64,000 nucleotides of DNA, from positions 147,734,522 through 147,798,521 of the forward strand of contig CM056741.1 in assembly GCA_029851415.1 (NCBI GenBank), given 5' to 3'. The stretch's first letter is position 1. Every line of letters starts with the position of its first letter. The notes beneath the pieces were generated by a model, which had not been told where the DNA came from, did not search any database, and was given only the letters and a program-made list of their open reading frames with translations. The translations under genes were made by a program, and so were the position numbers. This document shows positions 22,621-35,754 of the stretch, piece by piece. The DNA is from Eretmocerus hayati. Its lineage: Eukaryota > Arthropoda > Insecta > Hymenoptera > Aphelinidae.

Positions 22621-25600
22621 CCGTGGATGAACATTCTGAAAAGTTCATATGAGAACGTGAAATTTCTCCCTCTTTTTAAATGCGAGCTCAAAACTCTGAT
22701 ATCTGGCTTTTAGCCAACTCCTTCTCAATGTTCTCGAAAATTTGGGAGTGTCCAGGGACAACAAATACCATTTTTGGATTCACCGCGCGATTTTACTTGA
22801 GGGGATATAGGTGTGGGTTCTAGAAAAGGGCACTTCTTCTTTTTTGATGGCCTTTGTAATCAATGAAATTTTTGATAGTAATTTGGCATTCACTTTAAAT
22901 TGTAAACATGTTTCGAAAAAAGCTTAGAATGATAAAAAAACTCGACGAGGAAGATACACATCAAAGGCTCCCAATTATTCAATGAAGATTCCCTAATATT
23001 TACCTCAAGCTTTGCAATAGCTTAAAAGTGACGAAGACTATCAGTTGACAGCGTACAAATCGCTTGTGATATCTTCATCATTGCGAGAATCTCTGAATTT
23101 TTTAATAATCCAGACTTCCAAAATCAAATGAGAGTGACAACGGGAAGGGGCGTTCTCGCGTTTGTCATCGAGCGGAGCGAGAGAAAAAAGGATTGTAAAC
23201 AGGAACGCCGAACGGGAAAAACATTTCAGAAGATTGCAAAATACTCAAGTCTCATACATGGTCTCGATTCCCACGAGTTTGTACTGAGTAAATTTTTCCT
23301 CCTTACAACCGAAATGAACTTGTTAGCGCAACGTATGTAATCCTGGAGTAAGTACGCGCGAGCTCAAGAGAGAGTATAATATCGCACGATTGAATATCCA
23401 CCTGTTTCTTGGTACCGTCACTCTGTGCAAAAAGCATTCGAGTTTCCAGTGATGCAGCAAGTACTAGTCAGAAAGGCAAAAGCTACAATTCTGTATACAA
23501 TGTATCAACGCGTATAATATACCCCGATCAGCTAACGACAAATTGGCAGAGTGAGAGAGATGAGAGAGAGAGAGAGAGTCGGTAAGTGGACGCGCGTCTC
23601 GCAACTCGTCCGGTTAATTACGTCCACATACAAAACAGTGTAGATATATAGTAAAAAGATATAGACATGCCGCTATATATGCGGGTTGCGCACGCGATGC
23701 GCTTCCTCAATGTTACATGTTCACACATCTCTTACAACCCAAAAGAAGTCGTAGTGGTGCTGGTGGGCTAGCGCGATGTAAGTCGTCGTCAGAACCCACA
23801 CACGAGCTCTCAACAAGAGAAAGAACCCCCATTATTATACCGTTTCACGCTCGCGCCTAACGAAGAGAAAGACAGAGAGAAATATAGTCATCTTCTGAGC
23901 TTGACGCACTTGTCGCTTCTCTCTGATCTCGGCCACTCGACTCGAGTTGTATAAATCTTGAATTAGCGCGGGGTGCATGTGTCGCCTCGCACGGGTGCGT
24001 TACACCGTGTACCACCACCACCACCATCCCCTTGATGCCTTGTGTTTTTTTAAGCTTGGCTGCATCACCCACGCCACTCCACCGCCCCGCAACGGATGTG
24101 TACTCGCATCACTAGCGATGTAAGGAGAGCAAACGAGAGCGATCTTCAATGCTCACTTTATACAGAGGAGTGAGCGCATGCGATTGATGATGCTGCTGGA
24201 ATGATATGTTCGAGAGCACTCGATTGAGATGGGGTAGACTTTTTTTTTGTTGAGGATATTGATATCGGGCGGGCCGAATAGTTGGCAATATCACTGAATT
24301 TCTGTTGGTCTCTAGGGATTTCTTCAGAATTTTTTCGGTGTGACGATTGTGATTAGGATTTGATGGCCAAATCTCGGGGTTAGAAAGACACTTTGCCCAG
24401 CAGTTCAGTTAACCCTTTATTACCCGGTGGTTCCTGCAGGACCTATCGACTATATGTTGAATTGGGTAAATTTAAATCAGTAGATAATGCCCCTCAAGGT
24501 TCCATCATCTTATTTTAGGCCTTAGCTAATTATTAACTATAGCGATTGAGGTCTACTGTTGTTCTCCAAGTTTCCCGACCACTTTCAAAACAACGTTCGG
24601 CTCAATTTTGAAATTGGTCAAAATGACTCATCACTGTACGAGCATTGTACAACGTTTCCTGAGTTCTTGATCGTGTTTGAGTGTATAGGGTTTTCCAGTG
24701 ATGTAAATAGGACTTCTTTGTTCAAGAACGCACCCCTAGAATACTCACAAATATCCAAAATTGTGAGAAACCTCATTTAGATGCTCCATATGATCCGTCG
24801 AAAGAAGAACGTTCCCAAATATTTCACGAAATTTCCCGTGCATTGCGCTCAATTGGAACTCCCAAAGAAGTGAATTGAGTGGAATAACGTCATATCTACC
24901 CGTTTTGAGATGGTTTGAATTCTAAGGGGTTGATCAAGGTTAGAGCAGGATTAACATTATTGACGAGAGAATTGGAAGTAAGATTTCAATATCTTTTATC
25001 CATTATTCCTTTTAAAAAGATAAGAAACAAGGGGGAGGGGCACGATTGAAATCGAGTGAATGTAATTTGAATGTGGTTGGAATCAATATATGAACAAAAT
25101 TGTGCCTGTAAAATTTGACAAAAATATTAAACTTTCATCTTAAATTCTCGATCATCACATTCAGAGATCAGAATCAATTTTTTGAGTGAAATGATTTGAG
25201 TAACTGTATTCGAAGCGAATGATTGCCTTAATTAACGATACAGAGTGTTGGAGTCAACTTTAATCGATTGACGAATGATTCTCTCTAACACTAGTTGTAT
25301 CATCTGTAGTAACAATGCGCTGCAGGAGTGCTGAGAGTTTATTCTCAATAATCTTGGGCAATAAAGAAAAGTTGTTATCGAGTCTATAAATTAGATCACG
25401 AGGTGATCATATACTGTAAAAAATCTCACACCTCAGCATGAGTCAATAGTATAAATCCCAAAGCGGAGCATCGAGTTAGGTTAACGTTAGCACAAGACCT
25501 ATCGTAGGACTCGTGTAATACTTGGATTGATTTATTCATTCGTCAATTCAGAGACGGGCACGCGCATATGGGTAGTATAAAAGCACACATAAAAAGCGTA

Positions 25601-28420
25601 GCACAAGGGTCATTCATCGAACAATTGTATTTTATCTCAGCATCCGGACCATCACACACATCTTAAACATCTTCTTCGAGCTGAATCTTTATTTCTGCAG
25701 CCCAAGTCTATATCTCTCAAAAATCAAATGAAAAGGTAATGATTGGGGGGCCATAAGCGGAAGCGAAACTGCTGAAGGAAGCGCTAAGAAGCAATTTGGT
25801 CAGGCGAACACTGATGGTGTGCATTCACTTCGACTTTTTACAAGACCCTTGGCTTTATGCGCTAACAAAAAGCTCTATAGTAGGTATCTCTTGCACGCGC
25901 TACTCTCTCAGCCCCTCCCAAAAATAGTTTTCTAGCCACTGCAGATCGGACCTTATATATATCTGAAAAGGCATTAGCGATACACAATGAAATCTATACT
26001 TTGGCTTATGGAGAAGGTTGAGCCACACAAGATCTGGTGGTTCGTTTTTTGCTCATCGCTATGCTTGGGTCAGAACCTCAGTATGAAATGAGAAGGCTCT
26101 ATTTGCAGTGGTCGGTTATGTTTTTGGTGCGCTTGGGCGACCACCAACGCGTCACCACCTCGATTGATGAATTCCTTTTTCTGCAGGTGTTGTCTAGATG
26201 AATTTGAGAGTGAAAAATTAGGGATGGAAAAATGAATTGGTCGGAGGGATATTTCCGTAAGATTTTGCTGTAAAATTGGTCGTGAACATCGTGTATGCAT
26301 ATTTCTCCTCGCACTTTTAGGTGTCCTGTGTACCTGTCTTCAAAAGTATAGAATAGATCAAATTGGAGGCCGTGGTCCATATAAAGCTTATATAATATGA
26401 AGAGCGGATATTTGTGAACCCAAAATGGAAGTACATCATCTTTTCCTTCACAGTTCGCGTGATGCGGCAAACAAAGCTAACGAAAGTGCCGTTTCGACGT
26501 CTGTGTTATGCCCACGCGTGAGAGAAGGGAAGAAGCGATTTCAGTTCGCAACTTATTTGACTCTTTCTCTTTCTCGCCTTCTCTCATTCCTTTTATATCT
26601 TTTTTTCTCACGTATCACCGCGCATTAAAACTTAAAAGACTTCGCGGACGTATTTATGTGCCGATAATTTTCACCTCGACGACTCGGGCTTTATTTAATT
26701 ACGCTCTTGCGAAATGTCGACCACACCGATAGTCGAGCATGCAAAATTCTGCCAATCCTCCTGCGCATCGTCCCAATTGAGAGTCACATTAAGAGAACCA
26801 ATATAATCGTATATTCTTCAATGATGTCTCAAAACATCGTGACAGAGAATCTGATGCGAGAACCGCTCGTGTGATTATTGGAATGGAATTTTTATCGGCA
26901 TTCCGACGACCACTGAACTCCCAATTTTTCAGTTCAAAAATCGCATCTGCGGATATTGCCTTTGGTTCAAGGCGTGCATATCTTTTGATATCGTCTGGAT
27001 AAGAATATCCTCTCGAATATCTATCACATCATGAATTAGTTGATTCATGAATGGCCTTCATTGGAAAAAAGTTGTGATTTGAAGCATTGGTGTGGATCAA
27101 TCCCGGACATTAAAAATCTATGCGTGCTCTAGAAGTTTTCTGAAACGTGTAGGTTGATCACGAGTCACGGGTTTCATGGAGTTTATCATGCTGTTTTTTT
27201 GGTCTCAAAAACTGATCATCGTCCAAAGGCCTGTGTGATTTTATGAATTTTTTTTCATCCCAAACAAATGACATTTTAAGAATATTGCAGAACGTATTTT
27301 GCAGTGACATAAAATCAGAGAGGTTCATCAAGTTGAGCGTTCTTTCGTCTTATCCGTGTGAATTTTGATCGTAATTCACTCTATAATCATGATTATTGGA
27401 AAATTGTTATTGACCATGACACTCTCGATATTGTGCTGTATTTAACGCAAAGAGATTGTCACGTTCGTTCAGACTTCGAAATTGGTGTAATGACAATGGT
27501 CATGTAAGCCATTCATGAATACTGTTTGTTTAGACTGTGATACGGTAACAAAGAAAGATCGCCGCAGGAGATTTTCGACTAATTTTTTTTTGGATCGAAA
27601 GGATAGTGAAAAATAATCTCAAGGCTAACATGGGATAGTAAACGGTGATGAACCAGATGATTGATCAATTTTGAAGCTCTCCAGTGACCGCTGTCGATGT
27701 CAGAGTGTTACACCAAAGACGATAAATGGTTTTTATTCACAGAAGTGAGCCATCGACTGGGCATCAGTCGACGTGGTGGATCCTCCGAACCCGATCAGAC
27801 TATAATGACGAGACACATCTCTCCATCTTGCGATTTGCTTCGATATAACGATCAGACGAGGCGTGTAAACATTGTGGATAAAATGAGCGAGACGAGGACG
27901 ACCGCGAAGAGAGCCACGCAGACTGCGAGCCCGAATCGGAAGCAATCGAAAGCGAACGCTCTTGGACACCACTTCGACAGATACTGTAAGATCGAGTGAG
28001 ACTGTAAGTGTGAGTACTATGGTAGTGATCTGAAAACCTCAATCTCTCTTTGTCAAAACTATCAATTTCTCCAAGCTTTCAGATTATTGTGAAATAATTA
28101 TCTTTGTGAGGATCCAAGAGAATTGGTCGGGTATGGTTTTAAATGATAATTGATGTGGGTTTTGATGGGGTGAGGTTTTTCACGTAGTATAAAAGATGCC
28201 GAGGCTGAAGTTGCGGTGAATTCACATATGAATTTGTCAAGGACCCTAGTAGTCACGATACTCTGATTTTGTACAGATTTAATAAATTGAATACAATTTT
28301 GAGGACTAAGTAATATATGTTGGATTAAAAAATGATAAGGTTCCCAGAGAAAGTCTCGCATGACAGATGATAAATATTTGAATAAATTAACTCACGAGAC
28401 TTTGATTGTGAGCCTTCCGT
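22621..28420. other. Long non-coding stretch
   Basis: Mostly AT-rich. 23540-24120 is CpG-richer with a short GA run (about 23556-23578) and CAC trinucleotides near 24010-24025. A 100-residue frame at 27697-27999 has no family resemblance. No RNA gene or transposon recognised. Confidence 0.35.
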
Positions 28421-29560
28421 TCTTAGTTGATTAAAAATCTATCATTCCCTCGTAGCCTCACATCGTATCAGTGCAAGCTTACCGTGAAGGGTGTTGGAGA
28501 AGCAGGGCGATCGCAAATGCCGTGGCAAGACCAAGAAGAAAACTGTTTGCAGCTGCTGGTCCAGGACTCGATGTGCTACAGCCGCAGATATTGTCGCCGT
28601 CGTCGTCGTCGTTGTTGTCGTTGTCACGGCAAGAAAACTGCAACGCTCGCTTCTCGGCGGGCCTGGGTGGCTGCGGCCGCGGGTCAGGCATCCTCTCATC
28701 GCCAGCCCCAATTACCCGCTACTATCACTCTACTATCCACAGTTTTTATATTTCCTCGCCACATTTGTCTATTTTCCATCTCACACATAAATCACCCAAG
28801 TAAAACATGAATTATTGCACTCCCGAATTGGCACGTTATGTTTTCAACGTTTTTGGAAAAATTATTTTTACCGAGCTTGCAGCTTTCGGAGATGAATCGG
28901 TTCGAGGACGCTTAAGGGGCATACCTTTACAGTGGCTTTTCCCGCGCGCACTTGCCGGCTGCCGTCGCTGTTGGGTTGCAGCAGCAGCAGCCACCGCCTC
29001 GACGATATGCCCACCTTGCCAATAAAAAACTCGCCCCTGAAGAACCTCTCTTTCTCACTCACTCTCTTTTCTTCTTGTATAGCAGTAGTAGGCCTCCTCC
29101 TCTTCCTCCCTCTCTTGTTTCTCTATATACTTGGCGGGTAGGTAGCTCTTCGTAGGACCGCCCCTCTTATGTGAATGCGCGCGCCCGCGCCCCTCCTAGC
29201 TCTATATCATACACTATGTATCCGATTCTTATCCCTCACGGTGATTTTTCACTGGCCAGGCCGTGAAAGAGAGATGATATCAGGATATAAGCTAACCAAG
29301 ACGTCTATACGGGTATAGTGTATATACCAGCTGTCAGCGGCCACTTGGCGAGGCTCGCACAGTTCGACTCGACGATACACACTGTATTATGAGTAGACAG
29401 ACTGACATGAGCGCTGGGCGCAAACCGACGACGATGACGACGACGACGACGACGATAGGTGAGCAACCCCCACCGTATATACCCACTGTGAGATATCGAG
29501 CAGCGCCCGTCGATGCGTGCATGGGCCAAGCGCCACTCTGTACCAATTCCACCACCATGT
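28421..29560. other. CpG- and trinucleotide-rich segment
   Basis: Contrasts with its AT-rich neighbours. GTC/GAC trinucleotide tracts lie at about 28595-28625 and 29428-29457, and GCA runs near 28978-28992. Open frames exist in several frames on both strands (up to 127 residues) with low-complexity content, so none is convincing. Could be a promoter region or untranslated exon. Confidence 0.3.
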
Positions 29561-32500
29561 GTATGAGATACTCTTTGACAGACGCCATAGTTGAAAACAT
29601 GTGTCGTCCGACCAGCAAAAGATAGATGTAGATGTCACCTGCGACGCATTGGTGATGCTTCATGCACTTGTTGTAAAATCGGCCTTCGCGGTCAGCCTTG
29701 ACACGTTTCTAGATCGAGTATTTAAATTTTCGCGCGCTGAGCTTGCGATACTCTTATGATATTGGTGAAGGTAGGGTGGATATAGGTGAGCATTTGTTTA
29801 TATTTGTGGGATGAGTTGTGATTAGAAATCATCAATAAACATGTGAGCCTGACCGTTGGACAATTATATTTTGAGTTCGATGACCGTGATCAGGGCGAGT
29901 GTTGCACTTACTTCATCATGCGGATATCATCGGTGTGGATTACATACTCAGTCAATCTGTTCGCGAGTCTCGTTGAAAAGACAATTTTCGTCACGCACCG
30001 ATTCGCGCCACTTACTCTCTTCGGATCGATGCTCTCAAGCCTGCACGGACTACTCTGTCGATTCTCGATTGAAACTTGGATAGCTTTGCCTTGTTGTAAC
30101 GATAATGATGCGATTACCGGGAATGAGCAGTATTCCATTGGACCTAAGAAGCTGTTGTTGATGGCTTTGATGTCTGTGTGAAAATTAATGGTCACTCCAC
30201 TGATCATCGTAAGATGCTGCAACTTTTCTTTCCATGGAATCCAGCAAAAATGTGTTCATTTGAGAATGTTTATTGATAGCTCTATGCGGAATACTATGTA
30301 TCGATAAAGTCATATGATGAGGATTACACGTATTTCTATCAGCCCACAAGATAGTTGCAAGAATAGAGCAAAGTCGTAAAATCGTCTCGGCACACAAGTG
30401 CAGGGCGTGACAAATTCACAAGAACGTACACGTTTGCTGTAGATAAAATAGCAATAATACTCCGCGCTGATAACAGATAAAACAATTTATCACCATTGTG
30501 TGAACTTGTAAGGCCAATCCTCGAGAATTTGACCGAATTCTGATTGAGATTGCGAAACAGAAGTGCGTCGGCTGTTCAGGATATCAAGAGCGTACAACGC
30601 TTCACACAAGGGTTGATGGGGTACAAGCCCTTGATGTTGCTGAATGCGCGCGCGCGGATCACGAGAGGAAGCCGGGCCTCTCTGGCGCAGCTTTGGCGTA
30701 TCGTGGCACACGGCATCATCCGGTGGGAGGAGCATCAGCCTCACAGCCAGCCGTCCCCACCGCCTGATTCGGTCTGTTGTGGCCTTCGCTTCATATGAGC
30801 ATAGTGCATTGCATTGTAATCCATCACATCGATGCTGCACCTTCAATCTAATATTCTTTAAGACTTTGCACTTTGCAAGATCTACGTAGGGTACGAGCCC
30901 ATTCTCGAATCGCTTTTAATTCATGGACATCACTCAAATCTCGTCGCCCACAATCCTTCGCCGGGTTCTCCCCACTCGAGGCCACGTGGTCAAATTACGA
31001 TTATTCTTGATGATTTGGCAAGAATGATCTGAACGCTATTATATGGATACGTGGTACAGAATAACCAAAGTGAGGCAGAACCATCGTATACCAGCTTGCA
31101 GATTTTATGATGATCAAACACAAATTCTCATTTAGCATTGAATTTTGAGAAATCTTGTAACTCACAGCCCTGTAAATTGGGGTCAACGTTTTCGGTGAGT
31201 GAAGTCCTTGAAAGTCAGACTATCTCAAAACAAATGCATTATTTTTTCTTGGGTTAGTTTATCCCTCCGGAAGTCTCAATTAGGTGCAATACACGTAGAA
31301 TCTTGTAGATAATCCAATTACACTCTTCTTTTAGAATGGTCGTGTAGAGCGTCAGGCTGAGATTTATCATAATCTTGGACATTCTGGAGGCGTAGTCTTA
31401 AATAGTTGAGTCTCATTCCCGTGAGAAAAAAGCACCTTAGGAGCAATTCTGACCCGCAACTCAGAAAATGTGAAATGAGTTTTACATTTACAGTCTTAAG
31501 TCATTTTTGCCAATTTGAATTTTCAATGGACGGATGACTCAGAGTAATCTGGAGACCTCTACCCCAACGTAAGTCTCTCATAAGGTGTATAATAAGCATT
31601 TTGGATCTAGATAGATCCGTTTTGTCATCATATCATATTGTAGGTGTACCATACTTGAAAAATAAATATGGGTCCTGCACGCGACGAGTTAAGGACGCCA
31701 AAAAGTAAAAGTTGTGTATGCGCGTGGGATTTTCCTGTGGAATATGTTTGGAGGTGATTTGAGGAAAATAACCCTAGGAGAATGGTAGAAGTCTGTAGAG
31801 AGTTTTCCGAATAAAATTGATTTTTCGCCTTTTTTTCTTAAATAGTGATCTCTCTCACTAACGATTCTCATTCCTCACTTTGAAATCAATTTTTCAATAT
31901 CTCTAGAGTACTCATCCATAGCGTAAATAAATCCCATCTTCCAAAATCCGACGTCAAAGTTAGGCTCCGAAGCGATCTGATAGATTGAATAGATTCTAAT
32001 GCACGACTCCTGTTTTTGCTGGTAAATTTTATTGAGAATGAGGACTCTGCATGGAAAAGAATTCGGTTTGCTTTTGATCTGAATCTGATAATTGGAATGA
32101 GTGACGACTATCTGCAAAAGTTTATGCTGGTGTAACACCGTCTACATGAAAGAATTGCGATGAAAGTCGTCAGAAAATCGTCTTTATTCGATTCGCGTTT
32201 AAACGATCTTCAACGGTCGTGTAATCATGATGTCACGATTGTCAGGAAGCTGGACCAATAGGGATTTTTCAGGCTTTAATAACCCCATGTTGATTTGCCT
32301 CATATGCTGCAGAGGCTGGTCGCGTTATGTTTGCTTCATTAACCATGCGATATTTGAGGTAAGACTTGATTCCGGAATCGGCACGATGACGACAAGTCTT
32401 ACAAGTCGGGAGGGACTATTACCCCGTCTTCTCATGCATCAGGAAAGGCCGTTTTGTACCGTCGCGAAAATATTCTCTGATCACATTTCTCATCCACCCA

Positions 32501-32585
32501 ACTCGGCAAAAGACTCATCTATCATAGATCAAGTACTTGCGGTAGTTACCAACTATTTCTCGCAAGATTTAGACGTTTTTGGTAA
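29561..32585. other. No recognised feature
   Basis: Frames of about 110-120 residues (29843-30181, 30490-30846 on minus, 32227-32589) match nothing I recognise. CpG patch at 30640-30780. Treated as non-coding. Confidence 0.35.
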
Positions 32586-32744
32586 TTGAAATAATTAGCC
32601 CAGCCAAAATTTGTCCGTCAGCATCTCGCGTCTCGGGTTGCCTATCGGGAGGGGGTGAAGGGCGATGGGTGGCCGTATGGGTCATGGGTGGGTTGATAGG
32701 AGAATGGGGGTTAGTGGACAGGTCGGTGGATAAATGCATGTACT

Positions 32745-33310
32745 TGAACTTGAGTGGTTTCAGTGGAAATCAACAAAGTTCAAGTGATAGATTTCACTGA
32801 AGTTCAGTGAAAATCATTGAAAATTTAGTGAAATTTCTACTGGAATTTCAGTGAAAATCACTAAAGTTTCAGTGAAACTTTCACTGGAATTTCAGTGAAA
32901 GTCACTAAAGTCTTAGGGAAATTTCCACTGGAATTTCAGTGAGTACCACTAAATTTTTAGTGGAGCTTCCATTGAAATTCCAGTGAAAATCGTTTCAGTG
33001 AAGATCATTAAAGTTTCAGTGAAAATCACTAAAGTTTCAGTGAAAATCACTGAAGTTTTAGTGAAATTTCCATTGGAATTTCAGTGAAAATCTTTAAAGT
33101 TTCAGTGAAACTTCCACTGAAATTTCAGTGAAAATCACTAAAGTTTCAGTAAAATTTCCACTGGAATTGTAGTGAAAATCACTTAATTTTTAGTGAAATT
33201 TCCACTGAAATTCCAGTGAAAATCGCTAGAGGTTTCAGTGAAACTTTCACTGAAATTTCAATGGAAATTGCTAGAGTTCTAGTAAAAATCACACAAGTTT
33301 CCACTGTCTA
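32745..33310. repeat. TTTCAGTGAAA minisatellite
   Basis: Twenty or more imperfect units built on TTTCAGTGAAA and CACTGAAATTTCAGTG (a perfect 16-base palindrome). The same array, inverted, is present in copy C at about 47215-47545, so it belongs to the parent repeat. Confidence 0.7.
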
Positions 33311-33388
33311 TTGGATTCAAACAGTTGTCTATTTCAGTATGATTGCATCATTGGATGTGAATAACTATTTCGAAATTAGTGTATTGAC

Positions 33389-33721
33389 TGACGAGGAGGG
33401 GGTCAGGCCTTTGTATCACGGATTCGCCTGAAACTCTGGGAATAGTCTTCTTTTGGCACAGAAAGAAGATACCCAAAACCGCGCTTGCCCATGCTCAAGC
33501 GTTTCTGAGCTACAGCATATGAGCCATGCATCACAGTAAACCCATATTCATAAAAATGGTATATTTAGATATACTGTAATGCATATACTTTACCATGTAG
33601 CTCAAAAGCGCTTCAGCATTGGCAAGCGCGGTTTTGGGTATCTTCTTTTGGCGCTAAACGAAGACTATTCCCAGAAATTCAGGCGAATCCGTGATCCGAA
33701 GGCCTGACCTCCTCCTTGTGA
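33389..33721. mobile_element. TGA-flanked foldback MITE, copy 2
   Basis: The element spans 33392-33718 (327 bp), starts CGAGGAGGGGGTCAGGCC and ends with the inverse of CAAGGAGGAGGTCAGGCC; the arms pair almost to the middle. TGA flanks both ends. Copy C of the parent repeat has the same flanks with a single TGA and no insertion (plus-strand TCA at 47122-47124), which proves the ends and the 3-bp duplication. More diverged internally than copies 1 and 3. Confidence 0.85.
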
Positions 33722-34139
33722 GTCAAACGAGATGGGTAATGAGGGTATACATGTTATTCATTGCTGAAGAGGGAAATATTTCTAGTGATTATTTTTTGAT
33801 CTAGATACAGATCATAAGAGGGATAGGATTCATAAGGCAAATAATCGTAGATTTCGCAATATCCTTCCAACAAATTAAATTAATTAAGCGCCTGTTCAAC
33901 TTTATCCGCCCGCATGCCTCGTATTGTGGTGGCGCCGCAGGTGCTGTTAGTGGGTCGATGGGTCCGGTGGGTTGGCGGACTGGTGGGTCGGTATGTCCGG
34001 TGTTTTGGTGGGTCCGGTGGTTCCGTGTTGGTGTTGTTGGTGATGGCTTTTGACTTTTCTGTACGGATTGGGCTACTTAGTTGATTTGATGGTCCGATCA
34101 GTTGTTCTAAGATTCAATCAGTCAGAACTTTCCTTTTGG

Positions 34140-34245
34140 ATGGATGGGCTGTGGCTGGGGTCGAGGCTGGGGCTGGGGCTGTGACTAAGGCTGGAGCTTA
34201 GGCTTTGGCTCGGGCCGAGGCTGTGTTACCAGGATGGCTTGCGCC
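34140..34245. repeat. Short GGCTG minisatellite tract
   Basis: GGCTGNGGCTGA-type units preceded by the same flank as the 9735 tract of copy A. Confidence 0.6.
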
Positions 34246-34687
34246 ACGAGGCAAGTGATTGGGCCACAACAGTGGTTCATTCGTTAGAAGGTTGGTGGCC
34301 CTGAAAAGGGCCGATTGGGGTTTGGGGGTTAGCCCTGAAAAGGGCTGATGTCGCAGTTAGGTGTCTGCCGGAGTCTACTCCGAGACGAAGCTTGGATGGT
34401 ACTCGTGCGGACTGGTCTGAGAGGGCTTGGCTGGAACCATGGGAGTCGCTCCAGCGAACTCCATCGAAACCCCAGGGTGGAGACGCGCGCCATTGGGGCC
34501 AACTTCGCGTGCGGCTGGCGGTTCCCAACATCCTGGGTTGAGGCTCCGATCCGTAGGAGGCTCGGCTATCAGTGTTGTCGTCGTCCGATCCGGTTGGGTC
34601 CGTAGAGCTCATCGCGGACATCCGGGAGGTCCCGGGTCGATGGTAGTCTCCGACGAGATGAGTCCGCTCGAGCGACGTAAGCGCCCC

Positions 34688-34880
34688 AACAAGAAGTTTC
34701 CGCACCTGTCCGCAGTCCGCGGTGGCCGCGAAAAAATACATGGGAAGCAATGGGAGTGGAGCGCGCATGCGCGGACATTGGAGCGAGTCGCGGGCAGACC
34801 TACCCCCACTCTTCCCATTACTTATCATGTATTTTTTCGCGGCCACCGCGGACTGCGGACAGGCGCGGAAACTTCTTGTC
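34688..34880. mobile_element. 193-bp hairpin element with GC-rich arms
   Basis: Arms of about 73-76 bases (34688-34760 and 34805-34880) are nearly identical in inverse, including TCCGCAGTCCGCGGTGGCCG followed by a run of A and TACATG. The loop holds GCGCATGCGC. The open frames of about 200 residues on both strands here (34277-34915 minus, 34427-35056 plus) are consequences of the GC-rich palindrome and not believable genes. Confidence 0.6.
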
Positions 34881-35074
34881 GAGGCCCTAAGAGCTCCCGG
34901 GCGCGTTGTGCCCAAGAAGCTGCAAACATCAGCCCGAGGGACGGATGTGGAGGTGGACTGTCACTAGGTCAGAACACTCCCGAGCGCGGCAGCGCTGTAG
35001 AAGTGGACCTGGGTGTGGGTACCCGTCCGGTGGTCTCCCGAGCACGTCAGTGCTGAAGAAGTCCAGCCGGAGGG

Positions 35075-35545
35075 GCCGTCGTGGAAATTTTTTTTTTTTT
35101 TTTTTTTCTTGGTAGGCCGGGAAGGGGAAATCTTCATAGACACCCACAAGGGTGTGGGTAGTGTCGGATTCACCCGAGAAGACTCGGGTACCTACCGACT
35201 AAAACCCCTCCCCGGAGGGCGCCAACCCGAAGGTTATAGTCCCAGAAGAAGGAAGGAAGGAACAGAGAGTAGAGAAAAGATGAAAGATACAGGGAGGCTT
35301 GCGAAGAAGCGGAAGCCCTGAAGTGGTCCAAGATGCCACTCAGGGCTCATACGCACTGAGGCGGACGAGGTGGTGATAGCACACACATGGGTGCTGGGGC
35401 TGAAGACTGGGGGCGGGGGAGTTGTCGTGTGCTCCCGAGATACTAAGATCTCCCTTGCCGGAGGACTGGGGCCGGGGAGTGCGTCTGTCTCCCAGGATCA
35501 ACTAAGGATCCTCCTTGCGGAACTGGGGCCGGGGAGTCGTTACTC
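35075..35545. repeat. Dispersed repeat shared with 61074-61445
   Basis: From a poly-T run (about 35089-35107) through GGTAGGCCGGGAAGGGGAAA, GGTACCTACCGACT-like sequence and GGATCAACTAAGGATCCTCC, this matches the inverse of 61074-61445 closely. The poly-T lies at the corresponding place in both. Family unknown; a degraded retroelement piece is likely. Confidence 0.55.
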
Positions 35546-35754
35546 TCCCAAGATCCGAAGATCTCCCTTGCGGGGGTCGTGGAAATTGGTTGAGGCACTG
35601 GTTTTGAAAACACGGTGCCCTGTTTCTGTTGCGGGCAAGGATGGACGCCACCTGGCGGTGGCGTGACGAACTGCTCGGGCTTTTGAGCCACCGGAGGCTA
35701 TGGTGTGGGAGAGGAGATGAGGAAGGGAGATTGTGCGCAAGGCGTGGTAAAAGG

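Noticed and set aside
27697..27999. 100-residue frame considered as an exon
   Set aside because: No homology and no clear acceptor; left unannotated.
34277..35056. Overlapping frames of 212 and 209 residues on opposite strands
   Set aside because: They arise from a GC-rich palindrome and share its mirrored peptides; no family resemblance.
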